NCBI GenBank assembly: GCA_002279065.1
Contig: NCKB01000008.1
Coordinates: 1 to 64,000 of the forward strand
DNA from: Lysobacterales bacterium 15-68-25
GTDB lineage: Bacteria; Pseudomonadota; Gammaproteobacteria; Xanthomonadales; Rhodanobacteraceae
DNA: 64,000 nucleotides
Reading direction: 5' to 3'
In this document: positions 1 through 10,496 of the stretch, one piece after another
Layout of the letters: every line of letters starts with the position of its first letter
How positions within the stretch are numbered: the stretch's first letter is position 1
Translations under genes and position numbers: made by a program
Notes under the pieces: model-generated
What the model was told of the DNA's origin: nothing
What the model saw: the letters and a program-made list of their open reading frames with translations, nothing else
The model's database searches: none

Positions 1-1
1 C

Positions 2-85
2 CCTCACGAATCACTCGGCGACCTGACGCCCGCCGAGTACCGTCAACAAAACGCCAGCGGTTCTACTTTTGAAGTGTCTGCTTGA
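2..85 (+). pseudogene. C-terminal end of an IS3-family transposase (cut by window edge)
   Basis: The open frame entering from the left edge reads PHESLGDLTPAEYR followed by about 14 residues and a TGA stop. The RPHxxLGxxTPxEf pattern is typical of the extreme C-terminus of IS3-family OrfB (DDE integrase-type) transposases. Only about 27 codons are inside the window, so whether the element is intact cannot be judged. The bases just after the stop (about 85-105) probably hold its right inverted repeat, but the partner end is outside. Confidence 0.6.
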
Positions 86-129
86 CGGGGAAGCTTACGC
101 CGAGACGGCAGTGGCGCGGTCTGCGGACA

Positions 130-154
130 CAAAAAAAGCGGGATGCCCCGCTTC
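130..154 (-). terminator. Rho-independent terminator of the PfkB kinase gene
   Basis: A 7-bp perfect stem (AAGCGGG / CCCGCTT) with a 4-base loop is followed, on the minus strand, by a run of seven T. It lies about 30 bases after the kinase stop codon. Confidence 0.8.
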
Positions 155-181
155 TCTTGCCCGGCCGAGACGATGGCTGGT

Positions 182-1117
182 TCAGTCCAGCGCGTAGCCA
201 AACTGGTCGTGGAACTCGGCCTGAAACTGGTCGTAGGTGAACCGCTGGTTCTGCGTACCCGGGTGCTCGACCTTTAGCGCGCCCATCAGCGAAGCCATGC
301 GGCCGATCGTCGGCCAGTCGCGCCCCTGCATGATGCCGAAGATGAGGCCGGCGCGGTATGCGTCACCGCAGCCAGTCGGGTCGACGATGCGACGCTCACG
401 TGCCGCCGGGATGATGTGTTTCGTGCCACCAGCGTGGATGACCGAGCCGCGCGGGCCCTGGGTGACAATGTAGGCATCGACTCGTGAAGCGATCTCATCT
501 GCCGACCAGCCGGTGCGCGTCTGCAACAGCTGCGACTCGTAGTCGTTGACGATCACGTACGTCGCCTTCTCGATCATCGAGCGGAACTCGGAGCCATCGA
601 AAAGCGGCATGGCCTGACCGGGATCGAAAATGAAGGGCACGCCCCGCGCCGCAAACTCATCGACATGCTGGAGCATCGCCTCGCGGCTGTCCGGCGCCAC
701 GATGGCAAAGCTGATCTCGGGGATGTCCTTGACATGGTTTTCGTGCGCACTGGACATCGCGCCGGGGTGGAACGCCGTGATCTGGTTGTTGTCCAGGTCG
801 GTCGTGATGAAGCACTGCGGCGTGAACTGCTCGCTGTACTCGCGCACGTGGTCGAGCCGGATGCCACATTCGACCAGGTGCTGGCGATAGGGAGCGAAAT
901 CCTGGCCCACAGCGGCTACGGGCAAGGGATCGGCACCCAGCAGCTTGAGGTTGTAGGCAATGTTGCCCGCACAGCCGCCGAACTCGCGGCGCATGCGGGG
1001 CACCAGGAACGAGACGTTCAGGATGTGAACCTGATCCGGCAGGATGTGGTTCTTGAACTGGTCCTGGAACACCATGATGGTGTCGTAGGCCAGCGATCCG
1101 CAGATGACGGCTGACAT
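182..1117 (-). CDS. PfkB/ribokinase-family sugar or nucleoside kinase (adenosine-kinase-like)
   Basis: A predicted cytoplasmic kinase of 311 residues that would phosphorylate a sugar or nucleoside with ATP. It starts MSAVICGSLAYDTI and carries the N-terminal PfkB glycine motif (REFGGCAGNIAYNLKLLG). Near the C-terminus it has the PfkB signature 2, DPTGCGDAYRAG, whose GD aspartate is the catalytic base in this family. The start was placed at 1117, 13 codons inside the longest open frame, because the conserved fold begins there and a GAGG lies upstream. In related genomes such proteins are labelled carbohydrate or adenosine kinase; the substrate cannot be decided from sequence. It is transcribed divergently from mreB and has its own terminator. 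Confidence 0.85.
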   Translation of the reverse strand: MSAVICGSLAYDTIMVFQDQFKNHILPDQVHILNVSFLVPRMRREFGGCAGNIAYNLKLLGADPLPVAAVGQDFAPYRQHLVECGIRLDHVREYSEQFTPQCFITTDLDNNQITAFHPGAMSSAHENHVKDIPEISFAIVAPDSREAMLQHVDEFAARGVPFIFDPGQAMPLFDGSEFRSMIEKATYVIVNDYESQLLQTRTGWSADEIASRVDAYIVTQGPRGSVIHAGGTKHIIPAARERRIVDPTGCGDAYRAGLIFGIMQGRDWPTIGRMASLMGALKVEHPGTQNQRFTYDQFQAEFHDQFGYALD

Positions 1118-1321
1118 GATGCTTGGATGCCTCGGCAGGATGTTCGAGCCGCGCACGGGAACGGCCGCTCAGGCAACCGTCACCGGGAGCCCGGCAAAGA
1201 CCTTAATCCTACCCTGAACGGATCGGCTTGGCGACTCGCTGCCCGACGGCAATGCTGCATGGTCGCTGCAGGAAACGCCTATATCATCCCGTCCCACAAG
1301 GCTTTCTTAACGTCGTGGTCC

Positions 1322-1350
1322 TTGCACCCCTTGGCGGGGCTGACTAGACT
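1322..1350 (+). promoter_or_regulatory. Putative sigma-70 promoter of the mre/mrd operon
   Basis: TTGCAC (1322-1327), a 17-base spacer and TAGACT (1345-1350) closely fit the -35/-10 consensus. The site ends 42 bases before the mreB ATG, in the gap between divergent genes. Inferred from sequence only. Confidence 0.5.
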
Positions 1351-1368
1351 GGCGCGCTTACTTTTTAG

Positions 1369-2439
<1,071 letters not shown>

Positions 2440-2565
2440 CCCCGGCCGGACCGTGCGTCCGGCACCCGGTGCAATCCGACATCAACACCGCCCGGGCCGG
2501 TGCGAGGTAGCCCGAGGAGCCATGGCGTTGAAGCAACGCAGCTGCATCCCTGACGGAATGGCGAC

Positions 2566-3519
2566 ATGCCGCTGACTCGCGAGGAACCCTCGCCGCTGTT
2601 CGCCGGCACGGTCGCCGGCACCCTGCGACTGCTCACTTACCTGGCTCTCGCGATGGTGTTGATGGTGCTCGATCACCGCAACGGCTGGACCTGGCGGGTG
2701 CGTTATGCCGCCGCAGTGGTGGTCGAGCCTCTTTATCGCCTCGCTGGTGCGCCCAGCGCCGGGTTGCACGCCCTGACGGTGGCGTTTGCCGAACGCAAGA
2801 CGCTCACCGAGGAAAACCAGCGACTGCGCGAGGACCTGCTGCTGGCCAACGCCAAGCTCAATCGCATGGCCGCAGTCGCAGAGCAGAACCAGCGGCTGAA
2901 GGAGCTGCTCGACACTCAGCGCAGCCTCGAACTCAACGTGCAGCTGGCGCGGGTGATCGGCGTCGATCTCGGTCCCGGCGAGGACCGCATCATGCTCGGC
3001 ATCGGCGCCAACAGCGGTATACGGGTAGGGCAGCCGGTGATCGACGCCCGCGGCGTGATGGGGCAGGTCGTGCACGTGCTGCCGAGCACTTCGGTGGTGA
3101 TGCTGGTGACCGACCCCGCACACGCCATTCCGGTGACCGTGGAGCGCACCGGGTTGCGCACGATCGCCTACGGCACCCGCGACGGCAGCGGGCTGGTACT
3201 TCCGGATATCCCCATGGCCGCCGATGTCCGCGCGGGCGATCGTCTGCTCACCTCCGGCCTCGGAGGGCGGTTCCCGCCGGGATTCCCGGTGGGAACGATC
3301 AGCCAGGTGCAGCCCGCAGCAACCGGCATGTTCCTGCAGGCCAGCGCGAAGCCCGCGGCCGATCTCGACCGCAGCGAGGACGTGCTGCTGCTGCATGACC
3401 AGGCGGAGCCCGCGGGTCCCCCGGCACCGGCCGCCTCCGTGGGGCCACCGGCCGATCTGGCGATGCCCGCGGGGGCGGCCTCAACGGCACCTGCTCCACG
3501 CACGGGAGCGGCACGATGA
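2566..3519 (+). CDS. mreC: Rod shape-determining protein MreC
   Basis: A bitopic inner-membrane protein (317 residues) that links MreB to the PBP2/RodA synthase through its periplasmic part. One membrane segment (about residues 20-38, LTYLALAMVLMVLDH) is followed by a coiled coil (about 65-115, rich in ERKTLTEENQRLRE-type heptads). The two small beta-barrels of MreC follow (ARVIGVDLGPGEDRIMLGIG and onward). The last 45 residues are a Pro/Ala-rich tail, a common low-complexity extension in this order. The stop overlaps the start of mreD by 4 bases (ATGA). Confidence 0.95.
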   Translation: MPLTREEPSPLFAGTVAGTLRLLTYLALAMVLMVLDHRNGWTWRVRYAAAVVVEPLYRLAGAPSAGLHALTVAFAERKTLTEENQRLREDLLLANAKLNRMAAVAEQNQRLKELLDTQRSLELNVQLARVIGVDLGPGEDRIMLGIGANSGIRVGQPVIDARGVMGQVVHVLPSTSVVMLVTDPAHAIPVTVERTGLRTIAYGTRDGSGLVLPDIPMAADVRAGDRLLTSGLGGRFPPGFPVGTISQVQPAATGMFLQASAKPAADLDRSEDVLLLHDQAEPAGPPAPAASVGPPADLAMPAGAASTAPAPRTGAAR

Positions 3520-4001
3520 ACCGCCAGCGCGTTGCCCTGTTCTGGTTCACCGCCACCGTGGCGGTGTCGCTGGTAGCGATGCTGGTGCCGCTGCCGGAGG
3601 TGTTGCAGCCGTTCAAGCCGTACTGGCCGGCGCTGGTCCTGCTGTACTGGGCGCTGGAATCCGGTGAGCGGGTGAGCCTCGGGCTGGCGTTCGTGGTGGG
3701 CCTTTTCGCCGATCTGCTCGATGGTGTTCTGCTGGGCGAGCAGGCGATGCGACTGACTGCGCTGATGTTCATCGCGCTGCGCTTCCGCTCTCGGCTGCGC
3801 TTCTTCCCGATGTGGCAGCAGACCCTGGCAGTGCTGGCACTGCTGCTCAACGATCGCATTCTCCTGTTGATTGTTCGCACGTTTGCCGGTGAGGCCTCGC
3901 CCACCTTGAGCTGGTGGTTCTCGCCCTTTGTCGGTGCCGCGCTCTGGCCGTTCCTGTTCCTGTTGCTGGATGACCTGCGCATCCGGCTGCGCATCGCCTG
4001 A
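3516..4001 (+). CDS. mreD: Rod shape-determining protein MreD
   Basis: A small integral membrane protein (161 residues) of the Rod complex. It is almost entirely hydrophobic with about five predicted helices. The motif VVGLFADLLDGVLLGEQAM fits the conserved G-x-x-x-D-x-x-x-G region of MreD. It starts at an ATG inside the end of mreC (4-base overlap), indicating translational coupling. The next gene starts 11 bases after its stop. Confidence 0.93.
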   Translation: MNRQRVALFWFTATVAVSLVAMLVPLPEVLQPFKPYWPALVLLYWALESGERVSLGLAFVVGLFADLLDGVLLGEQAMRLTALMFIALRFRSRLRFFPMWQQTLAVLALLLNDRILLLIVRTFAGEASPTLSWWFSPFVGAALWPFLFLLLDDLRIRLRIA

Positions 4002-4012
4002 TCGGGCTACCG

Positions 4013-5986
4013 GTGAGCAAGCGTCGTACCCATCGCCCGCGTCGCGCGATCAAGGATCCGCGGGGCGAGAGTGCACTGTTTCGCGGCCGCGCCGTGGCGG
4101 GGTTCGCGCTGATCCTGCTGGGCATGCTGGCCCTGGTCGGCCGATATGCCTTCCTGCAGGTCCTGCACCACGACGAGTTCGCCACGCGCGCCGACGCGAA
4201 CCGGATCAAGCCCCGGGCGCTGCAGCCTGCGCGCGGACTGATCTATGACCGCAACGGCGTGCTGCTGGCCGACAACGTGCCGGCGTTCCGGCTCGAGGTA
4301 GTGCCCGAGCAGGTGCCCGACATGAAGGCGATGCTGGCCCGGATCGGCGCGGTGGTGCCGCTCAGCGACGACGACATCGACGCCTTCAGGAAGCAGCTTG
4401 CGCAGAGTCGCCGCTTCGACAGCATCCCTTTGAAGATGCACCTGTCCGAAGACGACATCGCCCGCTTTTCGATCAATCGCTGGCGCTTCCCCGGCGTCGA
4501 CGTGGTGCCCTATCTGACGCGGCGCTACACCTTCGGAGCCCGCTTCGCCCACGTCATCGGCTACGTCAACCGCATCGACGACAACGACCTCAAACGACTC
4601 GATCCGGCCAGATACAAGGGTGCCACCCATGTCGGGCGCAGCGGTATCGAGCGCTCCTACGAGGACATGCTGCACGGCAAGCCGGGTTACGAGCTGGTGG
4701 AGGTGAACGCCGACGGGCGAACCCAGCGCGTGCTGGAGACGCACCCGCCAACGCCCGGCAGGAACCTCTACCTGAGCATCGATGCGCGGATCCAGAAAGC
4801 GGCCGAGGATGCGTTCGCCGGACGCCCGGGCGCGGCGGTTGCGATCGACCCGCGCAATGGCCAGGTGCTGGCGATGGTCAGCGTGCCGAGCTTCGATCCC
4901 AATCTATTCGTCAATGGCATCAGCACGGCCGACTACCGTGCGCTGACCACCGATCCGACCAAGCCGCTGTACAACCGCGCCCTGCGCGGCGTGTATCCGC
5001 CCGGTTCCACGGTGAAGCCGCTGATCGGCCTGGCGGGGCTGGAGTCCGGCTTGCGCACGCCGGAGGATACGGTGGTCTCCACGGGCCAATTCTGCATCCC
5101 GGGCACCACGTTCTGTCGTCGTGACGACCAGCGTGGCGGCGCCGGGCGCGTGGATCTGGCCGAGGCGATCGAGCAGTCGGTCAACACCTACTTCTACAAG
5201 CTCGCGCTGGACCTGGGCATCGACCGGCTGAGCCACTACATGAGCCAGTTCGGCTTCGGACACGCAACGGGCATCGACCTGGTCGGCGAGTCCGATGGCG
5301 TGCTGCCCTCGCGCGAGTGGAAGGCCGCGCACTCGAAGATGCCCTGGTTCCCGGGCGAGACGATGATCGCAGGCATCGGCCAGGGCTACTGGGCGGTGAC
5401 GCCGCTGCAGCTCGCCCACGCCATCGCCACCTTCGCCGGCGGCGGCGTGCCCTACCGGCCGCGGTTGGTGATGGCCACGCAGGATGGCGTGGATGCCAAG
5501 GTCGTGCCGCTGCCGAACCCGCCGGAAGGGCCGTCCCTGGTCAGTTCCAAGGCGAACTGGGAAGCGGTCGACAAGGGCATGGAGATGGTGATGTACGGCG
5601 ACAAGGGCACCGGACGTGCGCTCACCGTCGGCTTCCCCTACCGCATCGCCGGCAAGAGCGGCACCGCCGAGCGCTACTCCCGCACCAGCAACAGCTACGA
5701 CGACCGCAGCAACCTCGCTTACCTCGCCAGCCGCAACCGCGCATGGTTCGAGATGTACGCGCCGGCCGACGATCCGCAGATCGCGGTCGCCGTGGTGCTG
5801 GAGGCGGGTGCGTGGGGTGCTTCCTCGGCCGGCCCGATCGCCCGGCACATCCTCGACGCCTGGCTGGCCACCAAGGGCAGCAAGGCGCCGCCGTTCACGC
5901 CGTACACCGACCCCTCGCTCGGCGACGTGCCACCGTTGCCGCCGGAAGACGTCCCGGTCGCGCCGCCGGACGGAGACACGCCATGA
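4013..5986 (+). CDS. mrdA: Penicillin-binding protein 2 (elongation transpeptidase)
   Basis: The class B PBP that cross-links new peptidoglycan during side-wall growth, 657 residues, with a GTG start. One N-terminal membrane helix (about 25-45) is followed by the PBP dimerisation domain (LQPARGLIYDRNGVLLADNVP). The transpeptidase domain carries all three active-site motifs: STVK (catalytic Ser, about 331, in YPPGSTVKPLIG), SVN (in EQSVNTYFYK) and KSGT (about 547). The C-terminus ends in a Pro-rich tail. The rodA ATG overlaps its stop by 4 bases, as expected for a pair that works as one synthase. Confidence 0.96.
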   Translation: MSKRRTHRPRRAIKDPRGESALFRGRAVAGFALILLGMLALVGRYAFLQVLHHDEFATRADANRIKPRALQPARGLIYDRNGVLLADNVPAFRLEVVPEQVPDMKAMLARIGAVVPLSDDDIDAFRKQLAQSRRFDSIPLKMHLSEDDIARFSINRWRFPGVDVVPYLTRRYTFGARFAHVIGYVNRIDDNDLKRLDPARYKGATHVGRSGIERSYEDMLHGKPGYELVEVNADGRTQRVLETHPPTPGRNLYLSIDARIQKAAEDAFAGRPGAAVAIDPRNGQVLAMVSVPSFDPNLFVNGISTADYRALTTDPTKPLYNRALRGVYPPGSTVKPLIGLAGLESGLRTPEDTVVSTGQFCIPGTTFCRRDDQRGGAGRVDLAEAIEQSVNTYFYKLALDLGIDRLSHYMSQFGFGHATGIDLVGESDGVLPSREWKAAHSKMPWFPGETMIAGIGQGYWAVTPLQLAHAIATFAGGGVPYRPRLVMATQDGVDAKVVPLPNPPEGPSLVSSKANWEAVDKGMEMVMYGDKGTGRALTVGFPYRIAGKSGTAERYSRTSNSYDDRSNLAYLASRNRAWFEMYAPADDPQIAVAVVLEAGAWGASSAGPIARHILDAWLATKGSKAPPFTPYTDPSLGDVPPLPPEDVPVAPPDGDTP

Positions 5987-7098
5987 TCGGTCCCTACCTG
6001 ATGCGCATGCGCCGATTCGTCCGGCGCCTGATGACCCGGCCCCGGATCGACCTGCCGCTGGCCTTGGGCCTGTTCCTGCTGGCCTGTGTCGGCCTGATGA
6101 CGCTCTACAGCGCCGGCGACCGCAGCCTGTCGCTGGTCGGCGGGCAGGCGGCCCGTTTCGTGATGGGCGGCGTGCTGCTGCTGGTGGTGTCGCGCATTCC
6201 GCCGTCGACCCTGCGGACCTGGACGCCATGGCTGTATGCCGGCAGCACGGCACTGCTGCTGGTGGTCGCGGCGCTGGGCGAGGGCCGCGGCGCCTACCGC
6301 TGGCTCGATCTCGGCGTGATGCGCTTCCAGCCGTCGGAGCTGCTCAAGCTGACCATGCCGATGATGGTGGCGTGGTACCTGCATCCGCGCCAGCTGCCGC
6401 CGAGCTGGAAGGACATCGCCATGGTCGGACTGCTGATCGCCATCCCGGCCGGACTGATCGCCGAGCAGCCGGACCTCGGTACCGCGCTGCTTGTGGCGGG
6501 TGCCGGTGCGTTCGCGCTGTTCCTGTCCGGCATGGCGTGGTGGCGCATCGGCATGCTACTGGCCGGCGCGGCCGCCATGGTGCCGGTGGGCTGGCACTTC
6601 ATGCATCAGTACCAGCGTGATCGCGTGATGACATTGCTGAATCCGGAATCGGATCCGCTCGGCAACGGCTGGCACATCATCCAGTCGCAGATCGCGGTCG
6701 GCTCTGGCGGGGTGTTCGGCAAGGGCTGGCTGCACAGTACGCAGTCGCGTCTGGACTTCCTGCCCGAACACACCACCGACTTCATCTTCGCGGTGTTCTC
6801 CGAGGAGTTCGGCCTGGTCGGAGTGATCGGCATCCTGGTGCTGTATGCCTTCATCATCGGTCGCTGCCTGTGGATCGCGATGGAGGCGCGCGACACCTAC
6901 TCGCGCCTGCTCGCCGGTGCGATCGGCATGAGCTTCTTCGTCTACGTGCTGGTCAATGGCGGCATGGTGGCCGGCATGCTGCCGGTGGTCGGCGTGCCGA
7001 TGCCGCTGGTCAGCTACGGCGGCACCTCGGCGGTGTCGCTGCTCACCGGTTTCGGCGTGCTGATGTCGATCCACGCCAACCGCAAGATGCACCAGTGA
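5983..7098 (+). CDS. rodA: SEDS peptidoglycan glycosyltransferase RodA
   Basis: The polytopic SEDS-family polymerase that acts with PBP2, 371 residues and about ten membrane helices. Recognisable SEDS stretches are FQPSELLKLTMPMM, AEQPDLGTALLV, HTTDFIFAVFSEEFGLVG and the terminal PMPLVSYGGTS. The catalytic Asp of the family lies in the loop that reads LLNPESDPLGNGWH. The start at 5983 was chosen because it overlaps the mrdA stop (ATGA) and gives a normal N-terminus; the longer open frame upstream is only a shadow of mrdA. Confidence 0.95.
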   Translation: MIGPYLMRMRRFVRRLMTRPRIDLPLALGLFLLACVGLMTLYSAGDRSLSLVGGQAARFVMGGVLLLVVSRIPPSTLRTWTPWLYAGSTALLLVVAALGEGRGAYRWLDLGVMRFQPSELLKLTMPMMVAWYLHPRQLPPSWKDIAMVGLLIAIPAGLIAEQPDLGTALLVAGAGAFALFLSGMAWWRIGMLLAGAAAMVPVGWHFMHQYQRDRVMTLLNPESDPLGNGWHIIQSQIAVGSGGVFGKGWLHSTQSRLDFLPEHTTDFIFAVFSEEFGLVGVIGILVLYAFIIGRCLWIAMEARDTYSRLLAGAIGMSFFVYVLVNGGMVAGMLPVVGVPMPLVSYGGTSAVSLLTGFGVLMSIHANRKMHQ

Positions 7099-7189
7099 AC
7101 GTCGGGCATCCGCGCGCGGCGGGCCTTCGGGCCGGTCGCGGGACGCATGCTAGGCTCTTCGCGCCCACCCCCATGCGAGCCGTGCCCTG

Positions 7190-8200
7190 ATGACTGTCCG
7201 CAACGCGACCCGTCTCCTCCGCCTGGTCATCGCGTGGGGACTGCTCGGCGCCCCGACACTCATCCCGCTGCACGCCGAAACCCATCCCGGCCAGGATGCA
7301 CTGGTGCGCGAAGTGGCACGCGACACGGGCAAGGATCCGGTCGCGCTGAATCGCCTCCTCGACGGGGCGGTGATGCAGCAGGGCATCCTCGACGCGATCA
7401 GTCGGCCGGCCGAGGCCAAGCCCTGGCGCGACTACCGACCGATCTTCATGACGCCGCAGCGCATCGCCGACGGCGTGGCGTTCTACCGCGACCACCGCGC
7501 CCTGCTCGAACAGGTGGGCCGGCAGTACGGGGTGGCTCCGGAGTACATCGTGGCGATCCTCGGCGTCGAGACCAACTACGGCCGGCTGACCGGCAAGTAC
7601 AAGGTGCTCGACGCGCTGGTGACGCTGGGCCTGTACTACCCGCCGCGCGCGCCCTTTTTCCGCGAGCAGCTGAAGGTGCTGCTGGAGCTGCCGGACAACC
7701 ATCTGGCCGGACCGATCGACACGCTGATGGGCTCCTATGCCGGCGCCCAGGGCTGGGGCCAGTTCATGCCCTCGAGCATCCGCGATTTCGCGGTGGATGC
7801 CGACCACGACGGCCACATCAACCTGGTCGACTCGCTGCCGGACATCCTCGCCAGCGTGGCCAACTACTTCGCGCAGCACGGCTGGGTCCGCGGCGGGCCG
7901 GTGGCGATGCGCGCCCAGCCCGATGCGGCGGCCAAGCCGATCACCGCCACCGACACCAAACCGCATTGGCCGCTGGAGCAGCTGGAGGCCTGGGGCTACG
8001 CGCCGCTGCAGTCGGCCAATCCCGGCGAGCTGACCGGCCTGCAGACACTGGAAGGTGCCAACGGGCCCGAGTACTGGTTCACCTTCCAGAACTTCTATGT
8101 GATCACCACCTACAATCGCAGCCCGCTCTACGCCATGGCCGTGTATCAGTTGGCGCAGGCGATCGATGCGGGTGTGCAGGCGGTGGATCGCCAGCCATGA
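7190..8200 (+). CDS. mltB: Lytic murein transglycosylase B
   Basis: A periplasmic transglycosylase that cleaves glycan strands to 1,6-anhydroMurNAc ends; 336 residues. The N-terminus is a signal peptide (LVIAWGLLGAPTLIPLHA). It has the SLT_2/MltB fold with the catalytic Glu in LGVETNYGRLTGKYKV (about residue 127), followed by GAQGWGQFMPSS and the Asp-rich loop DADHDGHINLVDS. There is no lipobox Cys, so this is a soluble-type MltB rather than a lipoprotein. Its stop overlaps the rlpA start (ATGA), placing it in the cell-wall operon. Confidence 0.93.
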   Translation: MTVRNATRLLRLVIAWGLLGAPTLIPLHAETHPGQDALVREVARDTGKDPVALNRLLDGAVMQQGILDAISRPAEAKPWRDYRPIFMTPQRIADGVAFYRDHRALLEQVGRQYGVAPEYIVAILGVETNYGRLTGKYKVLDALVTLGLYYPPRAPFFREQLKVLLELPDNHLAGPIDTLMGSYAGAQGWGQFMPSSIRDFAVDADHDGHINLVDSLPDILASVANYFAQHGWVRGGPVAMRAQPDAAAKPITATDTKPHWPLEQLEAWGYAPLQSANPGELTGLQTLEGANGPEYWFTFQNFYVITTYNRSPLYAMAVYQLAQAIDAGVQAVDRQP

Positions 8201-9192
8201 GGTTGTTACCTGCGGTCCTGCTGCCGGTGCTCGCAGCTCTGGTGCTGTCGGGTTGTGCGGGGCACCGCACTCGCCCCCCGGTACCCCGGGGCGCCGCCGG
8301 CCCGGTCTCGTCCGCGCCGGGAGCAGAGGGCGCGTCGCACAGCGGCGACCGCTTCCACGACGACATCAGCAAGGACCAGGCGGACCGTTACCGCGAACTG
8401 GACGACAGCGTGCCCTCCGGCCCGCCGCCGGACGTGGACAAGCTGCCCGAACCGGTGCCGCACTGGGAGCCGCGTTCGGCCTACGGCAACCGGTCGCCGT
8501 ACACCGTGCTCGGCCACACCTATCGCGTGCTGCCGAGCGCAAAGGGTTACGACGAGCGCGGCATCGCCTCGTTCTACGGCAACAAGTTCCATGGCTACAA
8601 GACGTCGAACCTCGAGAACTACGACATGTACAAGTTCTCGGCGGCGCACAAGACGTTGCCGCTGCCGAGCTATGCGCGGGTCACCAATCTGGCCAACGGC
8701 AAGAGCGTGATCGTGCGGATCAACGATCGCGGTCCGTTCCACGACAACCGTCTGATCGACCTCTCCTACGCGGCAGCGGTGAGGATCGGCATCTGGCCCA
8801 AGGGCACCGGGCTGGTCGAGGTGCGTGCGATCGATCCGGCCCACCCCGAGGCCACGCCACCACCGGCTGCCGTCGTGAACGGCCAGGTCAAGCCCGCCGT
8901 GCCATCCGCTGGCGGGGAACCTGCGGGCGGCGCGCCGGTCCCTGTGCTCGGCAGCAAGCCGTCGATCTACCTGCAGGTGGGGGCCTTTTCCGACGCTTCG
9001 AACGCCGAGCGGCTGGCCGTGCGGCTGCGCGCAGCGAATCTCGGCAACGTGCAGGTGATTCAGGCGCAGAGCGACGGACGAGCCATTCGCCGCGTGCGCG
9101 TCGGACCTCTGCCAGACGCTGAACAGGCCGACGCTATCGCGCGCCGGATCGAAGCCATGGGTCTGCCGCATCCTCAGGTCGCGGTAGACTGA
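8197..9192 (+). CDS. rlpA: Septal-ring lytic transglycosylase/lipoprotein RlpA with SPOR domain
   Basis: An outer-membrane lipoprotein of 331 residues. The signal peptide ends in a lipobox (LVLSGC). The double-psi beta-barrel (about residues 115-200) has ERGIASFYGNKFHGYKTSN and the catalytic Asp in VRINDRGPFHDNRLIDLS. A Pro-rich linker leads to a C-terminal SPOR domain (about 255-331, IYLQVGAFSDASNAERLA), which binds denuded septal glycan. The start at 8197 overlaps the mltB stop and is directly followed by the signal peptide; the much longer open frame is a shadow of mltB. Confidence 0.94.
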   Translation: MRLLPAVLLPVLAALVLSGCAGHRTRPPVPRGAAGPVSSAPGAEGASHSGDRFHDDISKDQADRYRELDDSVPSGPPPDVDKLPEPVPHWEPRSAYGNRSPYTVLGHTYRVLPSAKGYDERGIASFYGNKFHGYKTSNLENYDMYKFSAAHKTLPLPSYARVTNLANGKSVIVRINDRGPFHDNRLIDLSYAAAVRIGIWPKGTGLVEVRAIDPAHPEATPPPAAVVNGQVKPAVPSAGGEPAGGAPVPVLGSKPSIYLQVGAFSDASNAERLAVRLRAANLGNVQVIQAQSDGRAIRRVRVGPLPDAEQADAIARRIEAMGLPHPQVAVD

Positions 9193-9257
9193 ACGGTATT
9201 TCTCATGTGACGGCGCCATGTCCGCCGTCCCCCAGCCAGACGGGATTGAACACAACG

Positions 9258-10496
9258 ATGAGCTTTTTCCGCCGTACCCTGGTTTCGTTCGCGGCCGTCG
9301 CCCTCGTGGCCGGCGCCGCCATGGCCCAGCAGGCTCCGCCGCGCACCATGCCGGTGCCGCGGCCGGCGGTGCCGGACATGCCGGTGCCGCCGCCGCCTGA
9401 CGTGGATGCGCAGAGCTGGGTGCTGATGGACTACGCCACCGGGCAGATCCTCGCCTCGAAGAACCCCGACGAGCGTCGCGCCCCGGCTTCGCTGACCAAG
9501 GTGATGACCGACTATGTGATCTCCGCCGAGATCGGCGCCGGTCGCATCCATCCCGACGACACGGTGACCATCAGCGAGCACGCCTGGCGTGCCGGCGGTG
9601 GCGGTACCGACGGCTCCACCAGCTTCCTCAAGCTGGGCAGTCAGGTGAAGCTGGAGGACCTGCTCAAGGGCATGATCGTGCAGTCCGGCAACGATGCGGC
9701 GATCGCGCTGGCCGAGCATGCGGCCGGCTCCGAGGACGCGTTCGCCAACCTCATGAACGCGTATGCCAAGCAGTTGGGCATGGTCAACACGCATTACTCC
9801 AATGCCTCCGGATACCCGGTGGACGACCACTATTCCACCGCGCGCGACATCGCGATCCTGTCGCGTGCGCTGATCCACGATTTCCCCGAGGACTATGCGA
9901 TCTCCAAGATCAAGGAGTTCGAGTGGAACGGCATCAAGCAGCAGAACCGTAACGCGCTGCTGTGGCGTGACCCCTCGGTGGACGGCATCAAGACAGGTCA
10001 TACCGCCGCAGCCGGCTTCTGCCTCGACGCCTCGGCCGTGCAGGGCGACGAGCGCATGATCGCGGTGGTGATGGGTTCCAGCACCGACAAGGGGCGCGCC
10101 GACGCGGCGATGGCCCTGCTCAACTACGGCTTCCGCTTCTACGAAACCCACAAGCTGTACGAGGCCGGCAAGGCGCTTGCCACGCCGCGGCTGTGGAAGG
10201 GCGCGGCCGACCAGTTGCCGATCGGCGTGTCCGGCGACGTGCTGGTGACCGTGAAGACCGGTCAGTACGACAAGCTCAAGGCCACCATGGACATCCCGGC
10301 CACCCTGATCGCCCCGTTCAAGAAGGGCCAGCAGGTCGGCCTGCTGCGCGTCACCCTGGACGGCCAGCCGGTGCAGAGCGTGCCGCTGGTGGCGCTGGCC
10401 GACGCGCCCCAGGGCGGGTTCTTCTCGCGGCTTTGGGATTCGATCCTGCTGTGGTTCCATGGCAGCAGCAAGAAGGCCGACGCGGACGCGAAGTGA
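9258..10496 (+). CDS. dacA: D-alanyl-D-alanine carboxypeptidase (PBP5/6 type)
   Basis: A low-molecular-weight PBP that trims the terminal D-Ala of the stem peptide; 412 residues. A signal peptide (SFAAVALVAGAAMAQQ) precedes the active-site motifs SLTK (Ser about 78), SGN (QSGNDAAIAL) and KTG (VDGIKTGHTA). The PBP5 C-terminal beta domain follows, with a terminal amphipathic helix (RLWDSILLWFHG) that would anchor it to the inner membrane. The start was set at 9258, where the signal peptide begins. ybeD follows with a 1-base overlap. Confidence 0.94.
   Translation: MSFFRRTLVSFAAVALVAGAAMAQQAPPRTMPVPRPAVPDMPVPPPPDVDAQSWVLMDYATGQILASKNPDERRAPASLTKVMTDYVISAEIGAGRIHPDDTVTISEHAWRAGGGGTDGSTSFLKLGSQVKLEDLLKGMIVQSGNDAAIALAEHAAGSEDAFANLMNAYAKQLGMVNTHYSNASGYPVDDHYSTARDIAILSRALIHDFPEDYAISKIKEFEWNGIKQQNRNALLWRDPSVDGIKTGHTAAAGFCLDASAVQGDERMIAVVMGSSTDKGRADAAMALLNYGFRFYETHKLYEAGKALATPRLWKGAADQLPIGVSGDVLVTVKTGQYDKLKATMDIPATLIAPFKKGQQVGLLRVTLDGQPVQSVPLVALADAPQGGFFSRLWDSILLWFHGSSKKADADAK

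Noticed and set aside
5317-5982. Long N-terminal extension of the RodA frame
   Set aside because: It lies inside mrdA in another frame and has no membrane or SEDS features; the ATGA overlap at 5983 is the natural start.
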